DNA from: Firmicutes bacterium UBA6132
GTDB lineage: Bacteria; Bacillota_A; Clostridia; Tissierellales; Sedimentibacteraceae
Assembly (NCBI GenBank): GCA_002435835.1
Contig: DIVM01000277.1
Coordinates: 1 to 24,930 of the forward strand
DNA length: 24,930 nucleotides
Reading direction: 5' to 3'
A program made the translations under genes and the position numbers. The notes under the pieces were generated by a model. The model was not told the DNA's origin. It did not search any database and saw only the letters and a list, made by a program, of their open reading frames with translations. Shown piece after piece: positions 15,791 to 23,855 of this stretch (positions within the stretch are counted from its first letter, which is position 1; each line of letters begins with the position of its first letter).

Positions 15791-15943
15791 ATGTTTGAAA
15801 ATAAAACAATTGAATTTATTTCAAGACGAGTTGAGCAAAAAATTGAATTGCTTGATATGAAAATAGAGAAAAAATGCGGATGGCAAGGTAGAGCCTATGA
15901 AGAAAAAATAGTTGGCAAACAGTTCAGTTTATGTATGTCTTAA
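15791..15943 (+). CDS. short orphan reading frame, possibly the tail of a disrupted gene
   Basis: A 50-residue frame, MFENKTIEFISRRVEQKIEL through KKCGWQGRAYEEKIVGKQF, ends in CMS. It looks protein-like: amphipathic, rich in Lys and Glu, and less AT-biased than its flanks. It lacks a ribosome binding site and begins 34 bases outside the transposase remnant. The simplest reading is the surviving end of a gene interrupted by the insertion element. I do not recognise the family. An independent small protein is less likely. Confidence 0.35.
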   Translation: MFENKTIEFISRRVEQKIELLDMKIEKKCGWQGRAYEEKIVGKQFSLCMS

Positions 15944-16049
15944 TTGGGGGAAAGATATATTTGAATTAAAATATAAATTGTACGACAAAACTTTGTTATT
16001 TGTTAAAAAAATAATTATATTTATGTAATATTATGTTAAAAATATATTA

Positions 16050-16078
16050 TTGTCATTAAAATAGTCTAATGATATAAT
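16050..16078 (+). promoter_or_regulatory. sigma-A promoter of sigI-rsgI
   Basis: TTGTCA (16050-16055), a 17-base spacer and TATAAT (16073-16078) match consensus at 11 of 12 positions. Initiation near 16085 gives a leader of about 70 bases. I did not see a second, SigI-type autoregulatory promoter. Confidence 0.8.
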
Positions 16079-16157
16079 AAAATGATTATTGAACTAAATT
16101 AAATTAAAATTTTACTATTTAGTATAAATAGTTATTATATAAATAAAGGTGAGTAAT

Positions 16158-16880
16158 ATGAGGGAAATAGATATAAAGGCTGAAGAAGCCAAAGTAGACG
16201 TAAATTTAATGAGCAGTTTAATTATACAATATGATAATTTTATATTGAAATGTGCATCCTCAGCATCTCACAATTATATTTCTAAAAATGATGATGAATA
16301 TTCTGTGGCAATGAATGCATTTTCTGAAGCAATTAAAAACTACTCAATGGATAAGGGTAGTTTTTTGAACTTTGCAGAATTAGTTATAAGAAGGCGCATC
16401 ATTGATTTTATTAGGAGTAAATCAAGGTTCGCACCTGAAATACCAATAAATCCTTCTTTGTTTAATTCGGATAAAGATGAAAATGAAGAAAATATTTCTA
16501 TGAAAATAGAAATTACAGAAAAAATGTCACATACAAATATAGATAACAGTTTGAAATTAGAAATAGAACTTGCAAATGAAATTTTTTCTTCCTATGGTTT
16601 TACATTTATGAATTTAGCTGATTGTTCGCCAAAAGCAAAGAAAACTAAAATTGCGTGTGCAAAGGCTGCTACATATATTTTGAAGAATAATATACTTGTA
16701 AGCAATATGAAAGTGAAAAAAATGCTTCCTGTAAATGTTGTAGAAAAAAATGCAAAAGTACCCCGAAAAATTTTAGAACGACATCGAAAATATATTATTG
16801 CAGCAGTAGAGATTTTATCCGGAGATTTTCCTTACCTTGCAGAATATATACGATTCATTAGAGAGGAGTTTGAAAAATGA
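16158..16880 (+). CDS. sigI: RNA polymerase sigma factor SigI
   Basis: A 240-residue sigma-70-family factor of the SigI type, which lacks a standard region 4 and directs RNA polymerase to heat- or polysaccharide-responsive genes in Bacillus and Clostridium. The sigma region 2 core is visible as DDEYSVAMNAFSEAIKNY, GSFLNFAELVIRRRIIDFIR and SKSRF. The C-terminal SigI domain (about 130-240) contains FMNLADCSPKAKKTK, the VPRKILERHRKYIIAA helix and ILSGDFPYLAEYIR. I start at ATG 16158, because AAGGTG lies six bases upstream; a GTG at 16149 is in frame but has no ribosome binding site. The last four bases overlap rsgI (ATGA), so the two are translationally coupled. A sigma-A promoter lies upstream. 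In cellulolytic Clostridia several SigI/RsgI pairs sense polysaccharides; only one pair is present here. Confidence 0.93.
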   Translation: MREIDIKAEEAKVDVNLMSSLIIQYDNFILKCASSASHNYISKNDDEYSVAMNAFSEAIKNYSMDKGSFLNFAELVIRRRIIDFIRSKSRFAPEIPINPSLFNSDKDENEENISMKIEITEKMSHTNIDNSLKLEIELANEIFSSYGFTFMNLADCSPKAKKTKIACAKAATYILKNNILVSNMKVKKMLPVNVVEKNAKVPRKILERHRKYIIAAVEILSGDFPYLAEYIRFIREEFEK

Positions 16881-17836
16881 AAGTAGTAATAGTTGAAATA
16901 AAAGATAAACATGTGGCAGCTCTTTGTGCTGATGGTCGTATAATTAAAATGAAAAACAAGCATTATATGATAGGACAGGAGATCAACATGAAATCAAGCA
17001 ATAATATAATGAAATTTGCAGCATCAGCTGCAGCAGCTTTAGTGGTATTTGCAGTGCCAGCATGGGCATATTTAACACCATATTCATATGTTAGTATAGA
17101 TGTAAATCCATCCATTGAATTTTCATTGAACAGATTTGATAAAGTACTTAGCATAAAAGCTGTAAATGACGACGGACAAGAAATTTTAGAACATATAGAT
17201 TTAAATGAATTAAAAAATGATGATATAAATGAAGCAGTTAAAGAAGTTGTAAAAGAAATAAAAGACAGTGGATTTTTTTCTGGTGAAGAAAGTGGTTTAG
17301 TTGTTGCAGCATCAAGTAAAACAGAAGAAAAAACAAATGCTTTAAAAAATAAAGTAAAAACTACAGTTGAAGATGAAATAAATGATAAAGATGTTGATGA
17401 TTTAGATGAAGAAAATGGAATAACTGATTCTCATATAGAAAATGAAAGTGATGTAAATAAATCTTCTGATGATTCATTAGATATAGAATCTGAAACTAAA
17501 AATACTGCTGATATTGAAATTGATGCAATTGGAGTTGGCCAAGAACGTGTAGAAAAAGCAAGAGAACTTGGGGTAACACCTGGTAAATTAAATTTAGTTG
17601 AAAAACTGCAAGAGAGCAACCATAAAAAAACGTATGACCTTCAAGATTGGTTAAAAAAATCTGTTAAAGATATACAAAAAGAAATAAAAGCAAATGAAAA
17701 AGATGCTAAGGAAATTGAAAAAGAAAATAAAAAATCCGAAAAAGCAAGTGATAATAAATCAAATAAATCAAATAAATCAAATGTAATAAATAGCGAAGAT
17801 AATAAAAATTCTAATAACAAAAAAAGTAAGAATTAA
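16877..17836 (+). CDS. rsgI: RsgI-type membrane anti-sigma factor
   Basis: A 319-residue single-pass protein that holds SigI inactive at the membrane until an outside signal triggers its proteolysis. Residues 1-37 (VVIVEIKDKHVAALCADGRI and onward) are the cytoplasmic SigI-binding domain. The transmembrane helix is about 46-65 (FAASAAAALVVFAVPAWAYL). PYSYVSIDVNPSIEFSLNRFD (68-88) is the conserved outer segment; N77-P78 is the self-cleavage site known in the family. The outer region, about 240 residues, is very acidic in the middle (DDLDEENG) and ends in a Lys/Asn/Ser tail with NKSNKSNKSN repeats. It includes a conserved-looking block, ARELGVTPGKLNLVEKLQ. No carbohydrate-binding module is visible, so the stimulus differs from cellulosomal RsgIs, as in RsgI of non-cellulolytic species. 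Start overlaps the sigI stop. Confidence 0.92.
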   Translation: MKVVIVEIKDKHVAALCADGRIIKMKNKHYMIGQEINMKSSNNIMKFAASAAAALVVFAVPAWAYLTPYSYVSIDVNPSIEFSLNRFDKVLSIKAVNDDGQEILEHIDLNELKNDDINEAVKEVVKEIKDSGFFSGEESGLVVAASSKTEEKTNALKNKVKTTVEDEINDKDVDDLDEENGITDSHIENESDVNKSSDDSLDIESETKNTADIEIDAIGVGQERVEKARELGVTPGKLNLVEKLQESNHKKTYDLQDWLKKSVKDIQKEIKANEKDAKEIEKENKKSEKASDNKSNKSNKSNVINSEDNKNSNNKKSKN

Positions 17837-17864
17837 AATATATAATTTTATAAAAATATAGCAA

Positions 17865-17893
17865 TTGACAAACCCTAAAGCCTATAGTAATAT
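17865..17893 (+). promoter_or_regulatory. sigma-A promoter feeding the ABC-F leader
   Basis: TTGACA (17865-17870), a 17-base spacer and TAATAT (17888-17893). Initiation is expected near 17900, which is exactly where a 14-base palindrome begins. The promoter lies 29 bases after the rsgI stop, so the ABC-F gene has its own transcript. Confidence 0.7.
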
Positions 17894-17900
17894 TTATACG

Positions 17901-17947
17901 CAGGTATATACCTGTGGGACAGTAGTATGTTCTGCAGGTATTTTTTT
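17901..17947 (+). promoter_or_regulatory. attenuator-like leader: alternative hairpins plus intrinsic terminator
   Basis: Segment 1 CAGGTAT (17901-17907), segment 2 ATACCTG (17908-17914) and segment 3 CAGGTAT (17935-17941) are present. Segment 2 can pair with segment 1 (the perfect palindrome CAGGTATATACCTG) or with segment 3. The second pairing forms a stem directly followed by seven T (17941-17947), an intrinsic terminator, with extra inner pairing GGAC/GTTC. The choice between the two would decide whether transcription reaches the ABC-F gene at 18068. It may also serve as the rsgI terminator. A dimeric repressor bound to the palindrome at the start site is an alternative. Confidence 0.65.
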
Positions 17948-17989
17948 ATGCTTTTTTATTTGTATAAAATAATAAAATATTTAAATTAA
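17927..17989 (+). CDS. possible 20-residue leader peptide
   Basis: An ATG inside the terminator loop opens a frame, MFCRYFFMLFYLYKIIKYLN, that ends 78 bases before the ABC-F start. Leader peptides control several antibiotic-responsive ABC-F genes by stalling ribosomes, so its position is suggestive. Its upstream GGGAC is a poor ribosome binding site, and translating across a T-run in AT-rich DNA yields such aromatic strings by chance. Doubtful. Confidence 0.2.
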   Translation: MFCRYFFMLFYLYKIIKYLN

Positions 17990-18067
17990 ATAGAATAAAT
18001 TAAAAAAGTTTTGTATAATTAACTTAATAAATAATATAAATAAAATAATACAATATAATGGTGGATT

Positions 18068-19999
18068 ATGATAGAAATAGGAATTGGCAATTTAAATAAA
18101 AGTTTTGGTGTAGATAAAATATTTGAAAATGTTACATTTGATATAAAAACTAAAGATAAAATTGGTTTAGTAGGTAGAAATGGTACGGGGAAGACCACTC
18201 TTTTGAAAATAATAGCGGGATATGAGAATTTTACAGGTGGTCAAATAAACAAACGTAAAGGGTTAGTAATTGGCTACTTAGAACAAATACCTAATTATGA
18301 AGATGAAAGTACTATTTTAGATGTTTTAAATAAAGCATTTGAAAAAATACATGAAATAAATTATCAAATAATTAATCTTGAAAAATCATTTGATAGTTTA
18401 AAAGATGAAGAATTAAAGTCCGCAATTAAAAAATATAGCTCTTTGCAGGATTTGTATAGAATATCTGGCGGATATGAAACAAAAGAAAAATTAAATAAAA
18501 TATTAAAAGGTCTTGATATTTCAGAAGATATGCAAAAAAGAAAATTTAATCTTTTAAGTGGCGGTGAAAAAACAAGGGTTATACTTGGTAAGATATTGTT
18601 GGAAAACCCTGATTTATTGTTGTTGGATGAACCTTCAAACCACCTTGATATAAAATCAATTGAATGGTTGGAAGAATATTTGAAAAACTATGAGGGAACC
18701 ATAGTTATGGTATCCCATGACAGATATTTTTTAGATTCAATTGCAAATAAAATTATAGAACTTGATGGGGACGGAGTTGATATTTATGAAGGAAATTATT
18801 CTAAATATGTTGCTCAAAAAGAACTTCGTTTTATACAAGCTATGAAAGAATATGAAAGTCAACAGAAAAAAATAAAAAGAATGGAAGATCAAATTAAGAG
18901 ATATCGCATATGGGGAGAAATGCGAGACAGTGATAAAATGTACAAAAGAGCTAAGGAGCTCGAAAAAAGACTTGAAAAAATTGATAAAATTAAAAAGCCC
19001 CTTATGGATAAAAAGTCAGCAAATTTTTCTTTAAATGGTATTGAAAGATCTGGTAAAGAAGTAATAAAAGTAAACAATATTAGCAAGACTTTTAATTCAA
19101 AAAAGCTTTTTGATAATTTAAGCTTTAATTTGTTTTATAAAGAATCTATGTGTTTGTTAGGAGAAAATGGAACTGGAAAATCAACTATTTTAAAAATAAT
19201 ATTAAACGAAATTAAAAGTGATACAGGTGAAATAAAAACTGGTTCAAATGTAAAAATAGGTTACCTTCCACAAGAAATTTATTTCCATAAAGAAGATATT
19301 TCTGTTTTAGACTATTTTTCATTTAATTATTCTATTTCATATAGTGAAGCAAGAAAAGAATTAGCTAAAATAATGTTCACTGAGGATGATGTTTATAAGC
19401 ATATTAGTACATTATCAGGTGGAGAAAAAACAAGACTTAAATTAGGTATGTTAATTTATGAAAAAGTAAATACTTTAATACTTGATGAACCTACAAATCA
19501 TTTAGATATTGAATCAAGGGAAACATTAGAAGAAAATTTAATTAATTATGAAGGAACAATATTATTTGTATCCCATGATAGATATTTTGTTGAAAAGATA
19601 GCAACATGTATAGGAGAGCTTCAAAATAATAATTTTAAAATATATAATTTTGATTATGAAGGTTACAAACAAGAAAAGCATAGGATAGAATTAGAACAAA
19701 ATTTGTTGATTCAAAATGAAAAAGTAAAAGAACAACAAGAGCAAATTTCTCAAAGTAAAGAAGACTATTTAAAAAGGAAAGAAGAAACTAAAAAAGAAGA
19801 AAAAAGAATAAGAGATTTGCAAAAGCTTGAAGAAAAAATAATTCAATCAGAAGATTATTTAGTGGAGCTTGAAAATTTATTGAATACAAACTCTTCTGAA
19901 TGGGAACTACAAGAATATAATAAAAAATATGATGAGTATATAAAGTTAAAAGAAAATATAGAAGCATTTTATGCTGAATATGAAAATTTAAGCAGTTAA
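18068..19999 (+). CDS. ABC-F family ATPase (Uup/YdiF-like)
   Basis: A 643-residue soluble twin-ATPase without membrane segments. ABC-F proteins bind the ribosomal E site, relieving stalled translation or displacing antibiotics. Domain 1 has Walker A GRNGTGKTT (about 36-44), LSGGEKTR and Walker B LLLLDEPSNHLD. The interdomain linker (about 255-320) is a charged helical hairpin with QKKIKRMEDQIKRYRIWG. Domain 2 has GENGTGKST, a second LSGGEKTR and LILDEPTNHLD. A C-terminal coiled coil (about 545-640, rich in Glu/Lys) resembles Uup and YdiF and probably contacts nucleic acid. GGTGG lies a few bases upstream of the ATG. The upstream attenuator-like leader suggests drug- or translation-responsive expression. 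Whether it gives resistance or is a housekeeping translation factor cannot be read from sequence; the C-terminal coiled coil favours the latter. Confidence 0.92.
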   Translation: MIEIGIGNLNKSFGVDKIFENVTFDIKTKDKIGLVGRNGTGKTTLLKIIAGYENFTGGQINKRKGLVIGYLEQIPNYEDESTILDVLNKAFEKIHEINYQIINLEKSFDSLKDEELKSAIKKYSSLQDLYRISGGYETKEKLNKILKGLDISEDMQKRKFNLLSGGEKTRVILGKILLENPDLLLLDEPSNHLDIKSIEWLEEYLKNYEGTIVMVSHDRYFLDSIANKIIELDGDGVDIYEGNYSKYVAQKELRFIQAMKEYESQQKKIKRMEDQIKRYRIWGEMRDSDKMYKRAKELEKRLEKIDKIKKPLMDKKSANFSLNGIERSGKEVIKVNNISKTFNSKKLFDNLSFNLFYKESMCLLGENGTGKSTILKIILNEIKSDTGEIKTGSNVKIGYLPQEIYFHKEDISVLDYFSFNYSISYSEARKELAKIMFTEDDVYKHISTLSGGEKTRLKLGMLIYEKVNTLILDEPTNHLDIESRETLEENLINYEGTILFVSHDRYFVEKIATCIGELQNNNFKIYNFDYEGYKQEKHRIELEQNLLIQNEKVKEQQEQISQSKEDYLKRKEETKKEEKRIRDLQKLEEKIIQSEDYLVELENLLNTNSSEWELQEYNKKYDEYIKLKENIEAFYAEYENLSS

Positions 20000-20041
20000 T
20001 CAAAAGTTTATTGATTATGGAAATATGTTAAGGAGAATATA

Positions 20042-21238
20042 ATGGCTGATTTTTTAGTTAAAAAGTTTATTAAAAATTATGAAGATGTTAAAAATTCAAA
20101 AGTAAGAGAAGCATATGGTAAATTAGGAAGTGTTATTGGAATCATTTCAAATGCTATTTTAAGTGCTATAAAAATAATTGTAGGACTTTTATTTAACTCA
20201 ATTTCAATAACAGCTGACGGAGTAAATAATTTATCTGATACAGGTTCTTCAGTTGTAACTTTAATTGGATTTAAATTGGGGGGAAAACCTGCAGATAAAG
20301 ATCATCCCTTTGGTCATGCTCGTGCTGAATATATAGCTGGGTTAGTAGTTGCTTTTATTATACTAATGTTAGGTGTTGAATTAATAAAAACATCATTTGA
20401 TAAAATAAGAAATCCAGAACCTTTGGAGTTTAGTTATGTAATGATTGCAGTTCTTCTTATATCTATTATAATAAAGTTTTGGCAAAGCAATTTTAATGGA
20501 AAACTTGCTGATAAAATTTCTTCGGCCACTATGAAAGCTGCTGCATTGGATTCAAGAAATGATGTTATTTCAACTATTGTTATTTTAATTTCTATAATAT
20601 TTTCAAAAATAACTCAAATTCAAATAGATGGTTATATGGGAATTGTAGTAGCTTTATTTATTTTATATTCTGGTGTAAATATATTAAAAGATATATTAAA
20701 TCCTTTGTTGGGAGAACTGCCAGAAGGTGACTTCTTACAAAATATAGAAAATAAATTAATGTCCTACGAAGGAATATTAAATATTCATGACTTAGTTATT
20801 CACAATTATGGACCTAATAGATATTTTGCAACAGTGCATGCAGAAGTAAACGCAAAAGAAGATATATTAAAGTCCCATGATTTAATAGACAATATAGAAA
20901 GAGATTTTCAAGAAGATTTGGATATTAACTTAGTTATTCATTTAGACCCTATAATTATAGATGATAAAGAAATAAATCATTTGAAAGTTCTGACAGTTAA
21001 AGTATTAAATGAAATAGATGAATGTCTTTCAATGCATGATTTCAGAGTAGTTAATGGGGAAACACATACTAATATTATATTTGACGTTGTTGTACCTGTT
21101 GAATATAAAAAGAAGGATGATTATTTAATAGAAGAGATTGAAAGAGCATTTAAAAAAGAAAATGATACATATTATGCAGTTGTTACAATAGATAAAAATT
21201 ATATGTCCACATATATAAATAAGCCATTTATGGAATGA
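20042..21238 (+). CDS. cation diffusion facilitator, probable Mn2+ exporter
   Basis: A 398-residue CDF transporter that exports a divalent metal in exchange for protons. Six membrane segments occupy about residues 28-215. The site residues in TM2 read N62-x3-D66 (ADGVNNLSD) and in TM5 D170-x3-D174 (ALDSRNDVIS). This N/D-D/D set is the pattern described for manganese exporters such as MntE; zinc exporters usually have a histidine in TM5. DHPFGHARAEY (87-97) follows TM2. The cytoplasmic tail is long: a first metal-sensing ferredoxin-like domain at about 225-305 and a similar second one at about 310-395, where many CDFs have only one. AAGGAG eight bases before the ATG. Only 42 bases follow the ABC-F gene, so they are probably co-transcribed. 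The metal assignment rests on motif reading alone. Confidence 0.88.
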   Translation: MADFLVKKFIKNYEDVKNSKVREAYGKLGSVIGIISNAILSAIKIIVGLLFNSISITADGVNNLSDTGSSVVTLIGFKLGGKPADKDHPFGHARAEYIAGLVVAFIILMLGVELIKTSFDKIRNPEPLEFSYVMIAVLLISIIIKFWQSNFNGKLADKISSATMKAAALDSRNDVISTIVILISIIFSKITQIQIDGYMGIVVALFILYSGVNILKDILNPLLGELPEGDFLQNIENKLMSYEGILNIHDLVIHNYGPNRYFATVHAEVNAKEDILKSHDLIDNIERDFQEDLDINLVIHLDPIIIDDKEINHLKVLTVKVLNEIDECLSMHDFRVVNGETHTNIIFDVVVPVEYKKKDDYLIEEIERAFKKENDTYYAVVTIDKNYMSTYINKPFME

Positions 21239-21264
21239 TTATTCTATAAAGTGAGAATAATTTT
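21238..21264 (+). terminator. hairpin after the transporter gene
   Basis: ATTATTCT (21238-21245) pairs perfectly with AGAATAAT (21254-21261), loop of eight, then TTT. It begins within the transporter's stop codon and separates it from the kinase promoter. The stem is short and AT-rich, so termination may be partial. Confidence 0.5.
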
Positions 21265-21270
21265 CATATA

Positions 21271-21300
21271 TTGACAATACAACGTCAAATCTATTAAAAT
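21271..21300 (+). promoter_or_regulatory. sigma-A promoter of the two-component system
   Basis: TTGACA (21271-21276), an 18-base spacer and TAAAAT (21295-21300), 30 bases before the kinase start codon. The leader would be only about 20 bases long. Confidence 0.65.
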
Positions 21301-21330
21301 AAAAATAAAATGTGTATGATGTGAGGAAAT

Positions 21331-22917
21331 ATGAAACTTAAAACACAGATTAATATTTTTGTTATTTGTACTTTATTAATATCTATATCGAGTATCACTT
21401 TGTTATCATATTTTCAAATGAAAAGCTTATTAAAAAATCAACTAATAGATAATTTGTTTGACATATCATACTCTATATCTGATTCTAATATGGTAAAAAA
21501 TGCTTTTAGTGACAATTTTAGTTCGGTTGATTACAATTTGAACGAATATATTGAAAAAATAAGGGCAAAAACAAATGTTGATTTTATTGTAGTTATGAAT
21601 ATGAAGGGTACAAGGCTTACCCATCCTAATAAAAGCAATATTGGATTACAATTTAAAGGTGGGGATGAAGTCAGAGTTTTAACTACTGGAGAAGAATATT
21701 CTTCGGAAGCAATAGGTACACTTGGGGGTTCAGTAAGAGTTTTTGTACCTATTTTTAATGGCTCACAACAAATAGGTGCAGTAAGTGTTGGAAGTACAGT
21801 AAATGAAATTGAAAAAGACATATATATGAAAATAAAACAATTTGTCCCTTTTATATTAATAGGGCTATTTATAGGAATATGTTGTGCTACAATTTTGGCT
21901 TCTAATATAAAAAATGCAATTTTAGGAATGGAGCCTAAAGAAATTGCTTTAATGTTTAAAGAAAATGAAGCTATAATTGAAAACGTTAAAGAAGGAATAG
22001 TAACTTTTGATGAAAAAAGAAATCTTATTCAATATAATAAGGAAGCTGCAAGAATATTAGGCTTAACTGATGAAGATATTGGTAAAAATACAAGTGAATT
22101 TATAAAAGAAAATAGGTCATATGATTTAATTAAGTATGGTGAAGATGAATGCACAGAAGATATTGAAATTAAAATAAAGCCCGGTGTTACAATTTTATGT
22201 AAATATAGCCCTTTAAAAAATGATAAAGGTAAGAATATTGGATTAGTGTTAAATTTTAGAGATTTAACAGAAGTAAAAAAATTAGCAGAGGAACTTACAG
22301 GGATTAAAAAAATGGCTTGGTCTTTAAGAGCTCAAAACCATGAATTTATGAACAAGTTACATACAATTTCCGGTTTAATACAACTTGAAGAATATGATGA
22401 AGCAATAAAATATATATCAAAAACAGCTATGAGCAGGTCAGAAATAACTGATATTATTACTAACAAAATAAAGAATGTCTCTATAGCTGCATTACTTTTA
22501 GCAAAGTTTTATAAGGCAGAAGAACTAAGAATAAAATTAGAAATTGATAAACAATCAAATTTGAACAGACTTCCTATACTTATTAGCGAGGAAGATTTAG
22601 GTTCAGTAATTGGAAACTTAATAGAGAATTCTTTTGACGCAGTAAATGTTGACGGTACTGGAATAATAAACTTTAAAATTGCTGAAATTAATAATAATCT
22701 TATAATTAAAATTAAAGATAATGGTCAAGGAATACCACATAATTTAGAAGATAAAATATATGAAAATGGATTTAGTACAAAATCGGGTCAAAGAGGGTAT
22801 GGAATGTTTATTGTTAAAAATATTATAGACCATGCTCATGGAGAAATTATGTTATCAGTTGATAAAGGAACTTCATGGTATATAAGTATACCAATGGAAA
22901 TTGGTGAAAATTTATGA
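21331..22917 (+). CDS. CitA/DcuS-type sensor histidine kinase
   Basis: A 528-residue membrane sensor that detects a small carboxylate outside the cell and phosphorylates its partner regulator. TM1 is about 8-28. The outer segment (29-168) is a single Cache/PAS fold with [27 protein letters not shown] and [16 protein letters not shown], as in CitA and DcuS. TM2 is about 171-191. A cytoplasmic PAS domain follows (about 210-315, [10 protein letters not shown]). The kinase core has the phospho-accepting H337 in [19 protein letters not shown], an N box ([10 protein letters not shown], 429-438), G1 DNGQGIP (463-469) and G2 [16 protein letters not shown] lies upstream of the ATG, and the end overlaps the regulator by four bases. 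Citrate, malate, fumarate and succinate are the usual ligands of the family. The malic enzyme gene downstream points to malate, by inference. Confidence 0.93.
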   Translation: MKLKTQINIFVICTLLISISSITLLSYFQMKSLLKNQLIDNLFDISYSISDSNMVKNAFSDNFSSVDYNLNEYIEKIRAKTNVDFIVVMNMKGTRLTHPNKSNIGLQFKGGDEVRVLTTGEEYSSEAIGTLGGSVRVFVPIFNGSQQIGAVSVGSTVNEIEKDIYMKIKQFVPFILIGLFIGICCATILASNIKNAILGMEPKEIALMFKENEAIIENVKEGIVTFDEKRNLIQYNKEAARILGLTDEDIGKNTSEFIKENRSYDLIKYGEDECTEDIEIKIKPGVTILCKYSPLKNDKGKNIGLVLNFRDLTEVKKLAEELTGIKKMAWSLRAQNHEFMNKLHTISGLIQLEEYDEAIKYISKTAMSRSEITDIITNKIKNVSIAALLLAKFYKAEELRIKLEIDKQSNLNRLPILISEEDLGSVIGNLIENSFDAVNVDGTGIINFKIAEINNNLIIKIKDNGQGIPHNLEDKIYENGFSTKSGQRGYGMFIVKNIIDHAHGEIMLSVDKGTSWYISIPMEIGENL

Positions 22918-23606
22918 TAAACGTTATGATAATTGAAGATGACCCTATGGTAAGAGAAATTAATTCAAGATTTTTAAAAAAATTAAAAGACTTTAATTTA
23001 GTAAAAGCTGCAGCTAATATTACTGAAGCACATGAATATATAAGCAATAATAAATTGGATTTAATACTTTTAGATATATATTTACCAAAGGAAAATGGTA
23101 TTGATTTCTTGAAATTACTCAGAAAAGAAGAAACTAATATTGATGTTATACTTATAACAGCGGATAAAACAAGCAATATGATTCAAGAGGCATTTCGTTA
23201 TGGGGCGGTAGATTATCTGATTAAACCTTTTACATTTGAAAGATTTAAGGAAGCATTAATAAATTACAAAGAAAGATTTCACAGTATAAATAATTTTGAC
23301 TCTATTGAACAAAATATATTAGATAAATATATATCTAAAAATATCGTTTCAGAAGAAATTGAAAGTACAGAAAATGAATTAGAAAAGGGTATCAATAAAT
23401 ATACATATAAAATTGTTTGGATAGAAGTTGAAAAATCGTCAGAAACATATAGAACTGCTGAAGAAATTTCAGAAAAATCTGGAGTTGCCAGAGTTACGGT
23501 AAGAAAATATCTCGAGTATATGGAGAAAGAAGGAAAAATAACAAAAATAATTGAATATGGAAAAATAGGCAGACCACAGCATAAATTTAAAATGATAATT
23601 AAATAA
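22914..23606 (+). CDS. CitB/DcuR-type response regulator
   Basis: A 230-residue cytoplasmic regulator paired with the overlapping kinase gene. The receiver domain (1-118) has the acidic pair IEDD (7-10), phospho-accepting D54 in [13 protein letters not shown], the switch residue in LITADK and K104 in YLIKPF. A linker leads to a C-terminal helix-turn-helix (about 175-228), [20 protein letters not shown] followed by [14 protein letters not shown], typical of CitB/DcuR/MalR regulators. Length is as usual for the group. Start codon ATG overlaps the kinase stop (ATGA), so translation is coupled. Such regulators activate transport and fermentation genes for C4-dicarboxylates or citrate; the neighbouring malic enzyme promoter is the obvious candidate target. 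Confidence 0.93.
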   Translation: MINVMIIEDDPMVREINSRFLKKLKDFNLVKAAANITEAHEYISNNKLDLILLDIYLPKENGIDFLKLLRKEETNIDVILITADKTSNMIQEAFRYGAVDYLIKPFTFERFKEALINYKERFHSINNFDSIEQNILDKYISKNIVSEEIESTENELEKGINKYTYKIVWIEVEKSSETYRTAEEISEKSGVARVTVRKYLEYMEKEGKITKIIEYGKIGRPQHKFKMIIK

Positions 23607-23628
23607 TGTATACAATTTTTAAATTCAT

Positions 23629-23668
23629 AGGCTTTAGTTATAATAAAAATTATAATTAAAGCTTTTTT
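23629..23668 (+). terminator. strong intrinsic terminator after the response regulator
   Basis: A 16-base stem (23629-23644 with 23649-23664, two G-U pairs) around an AAAA loop, ending in a run of six T (23663-23668). It lies 22 bases beyond the response-regulator stop and separates that operon from the malic enzyme gene. Confidence 0.92.
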
Positions 23669-23674
23669 ATATTC

Positions 23675-23693
23675 CCCTCCTCTTTAAGGAGGG
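23675..23693. repeat. GC-rich hairpin containing an AGGAGGG sequence
   Basis: CCCTCCT (23675-23681) pairs perfectly with AGGAGGG (23687-23693) around a five-base loop. It is an isolated GC-rich structure just after the terminator. The right arm looks like a ribosome binding site, followed ten bases later by GTG and an eight-codon frame (23704-23730). No T-run follows, so it is not a terminator. Function unknown. Confidence 0.5.
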
Positions 23694-23726
23694 TGTTGAA
23701 ACTGTGAAACAACCGGCGATCTTTGA

Positions 23727-23756
23727 TTGACAAAAAAAGTTCAAAGAAGTTTTAAT
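23727..23756 (+). promoter_or_regulatory. sigma-A promoter of the malic enzyme gene with flanking inverted repeats
   Basis: TTGACA (23727-23732), an 18-base spacer and TTTAAT (23751-23756). The leader would be about 93 bases. Two short inverted repeats overlap it: CTTTGA (23721-23726) with TCAAAG (23741-23746), and GTTCA (23739-23743) with TGAAC (23756-23760). They are possible binding sites for the adjacent response regulator or another factor. Confidence 0.6.
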
Positions 23757-23855
23757 GAACAAAACATTTTTTAAATTTCAAAATATTTACGTTATTTAAT
23801 GGAGATGCTATTATAAAAATGCGATAATAAATTTAAAGGATGCGAGGAAAACGAT

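Larger units (their letters stand above)
15758..16148. other. 391-base region between transposase remnant and sigI
   Basis: It holds a short orphan reading frame (15791-15943) and the sigI promoter (16050-16078). The rest is very AT-rich and I see nothing else in it. Confidence 0.5.
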
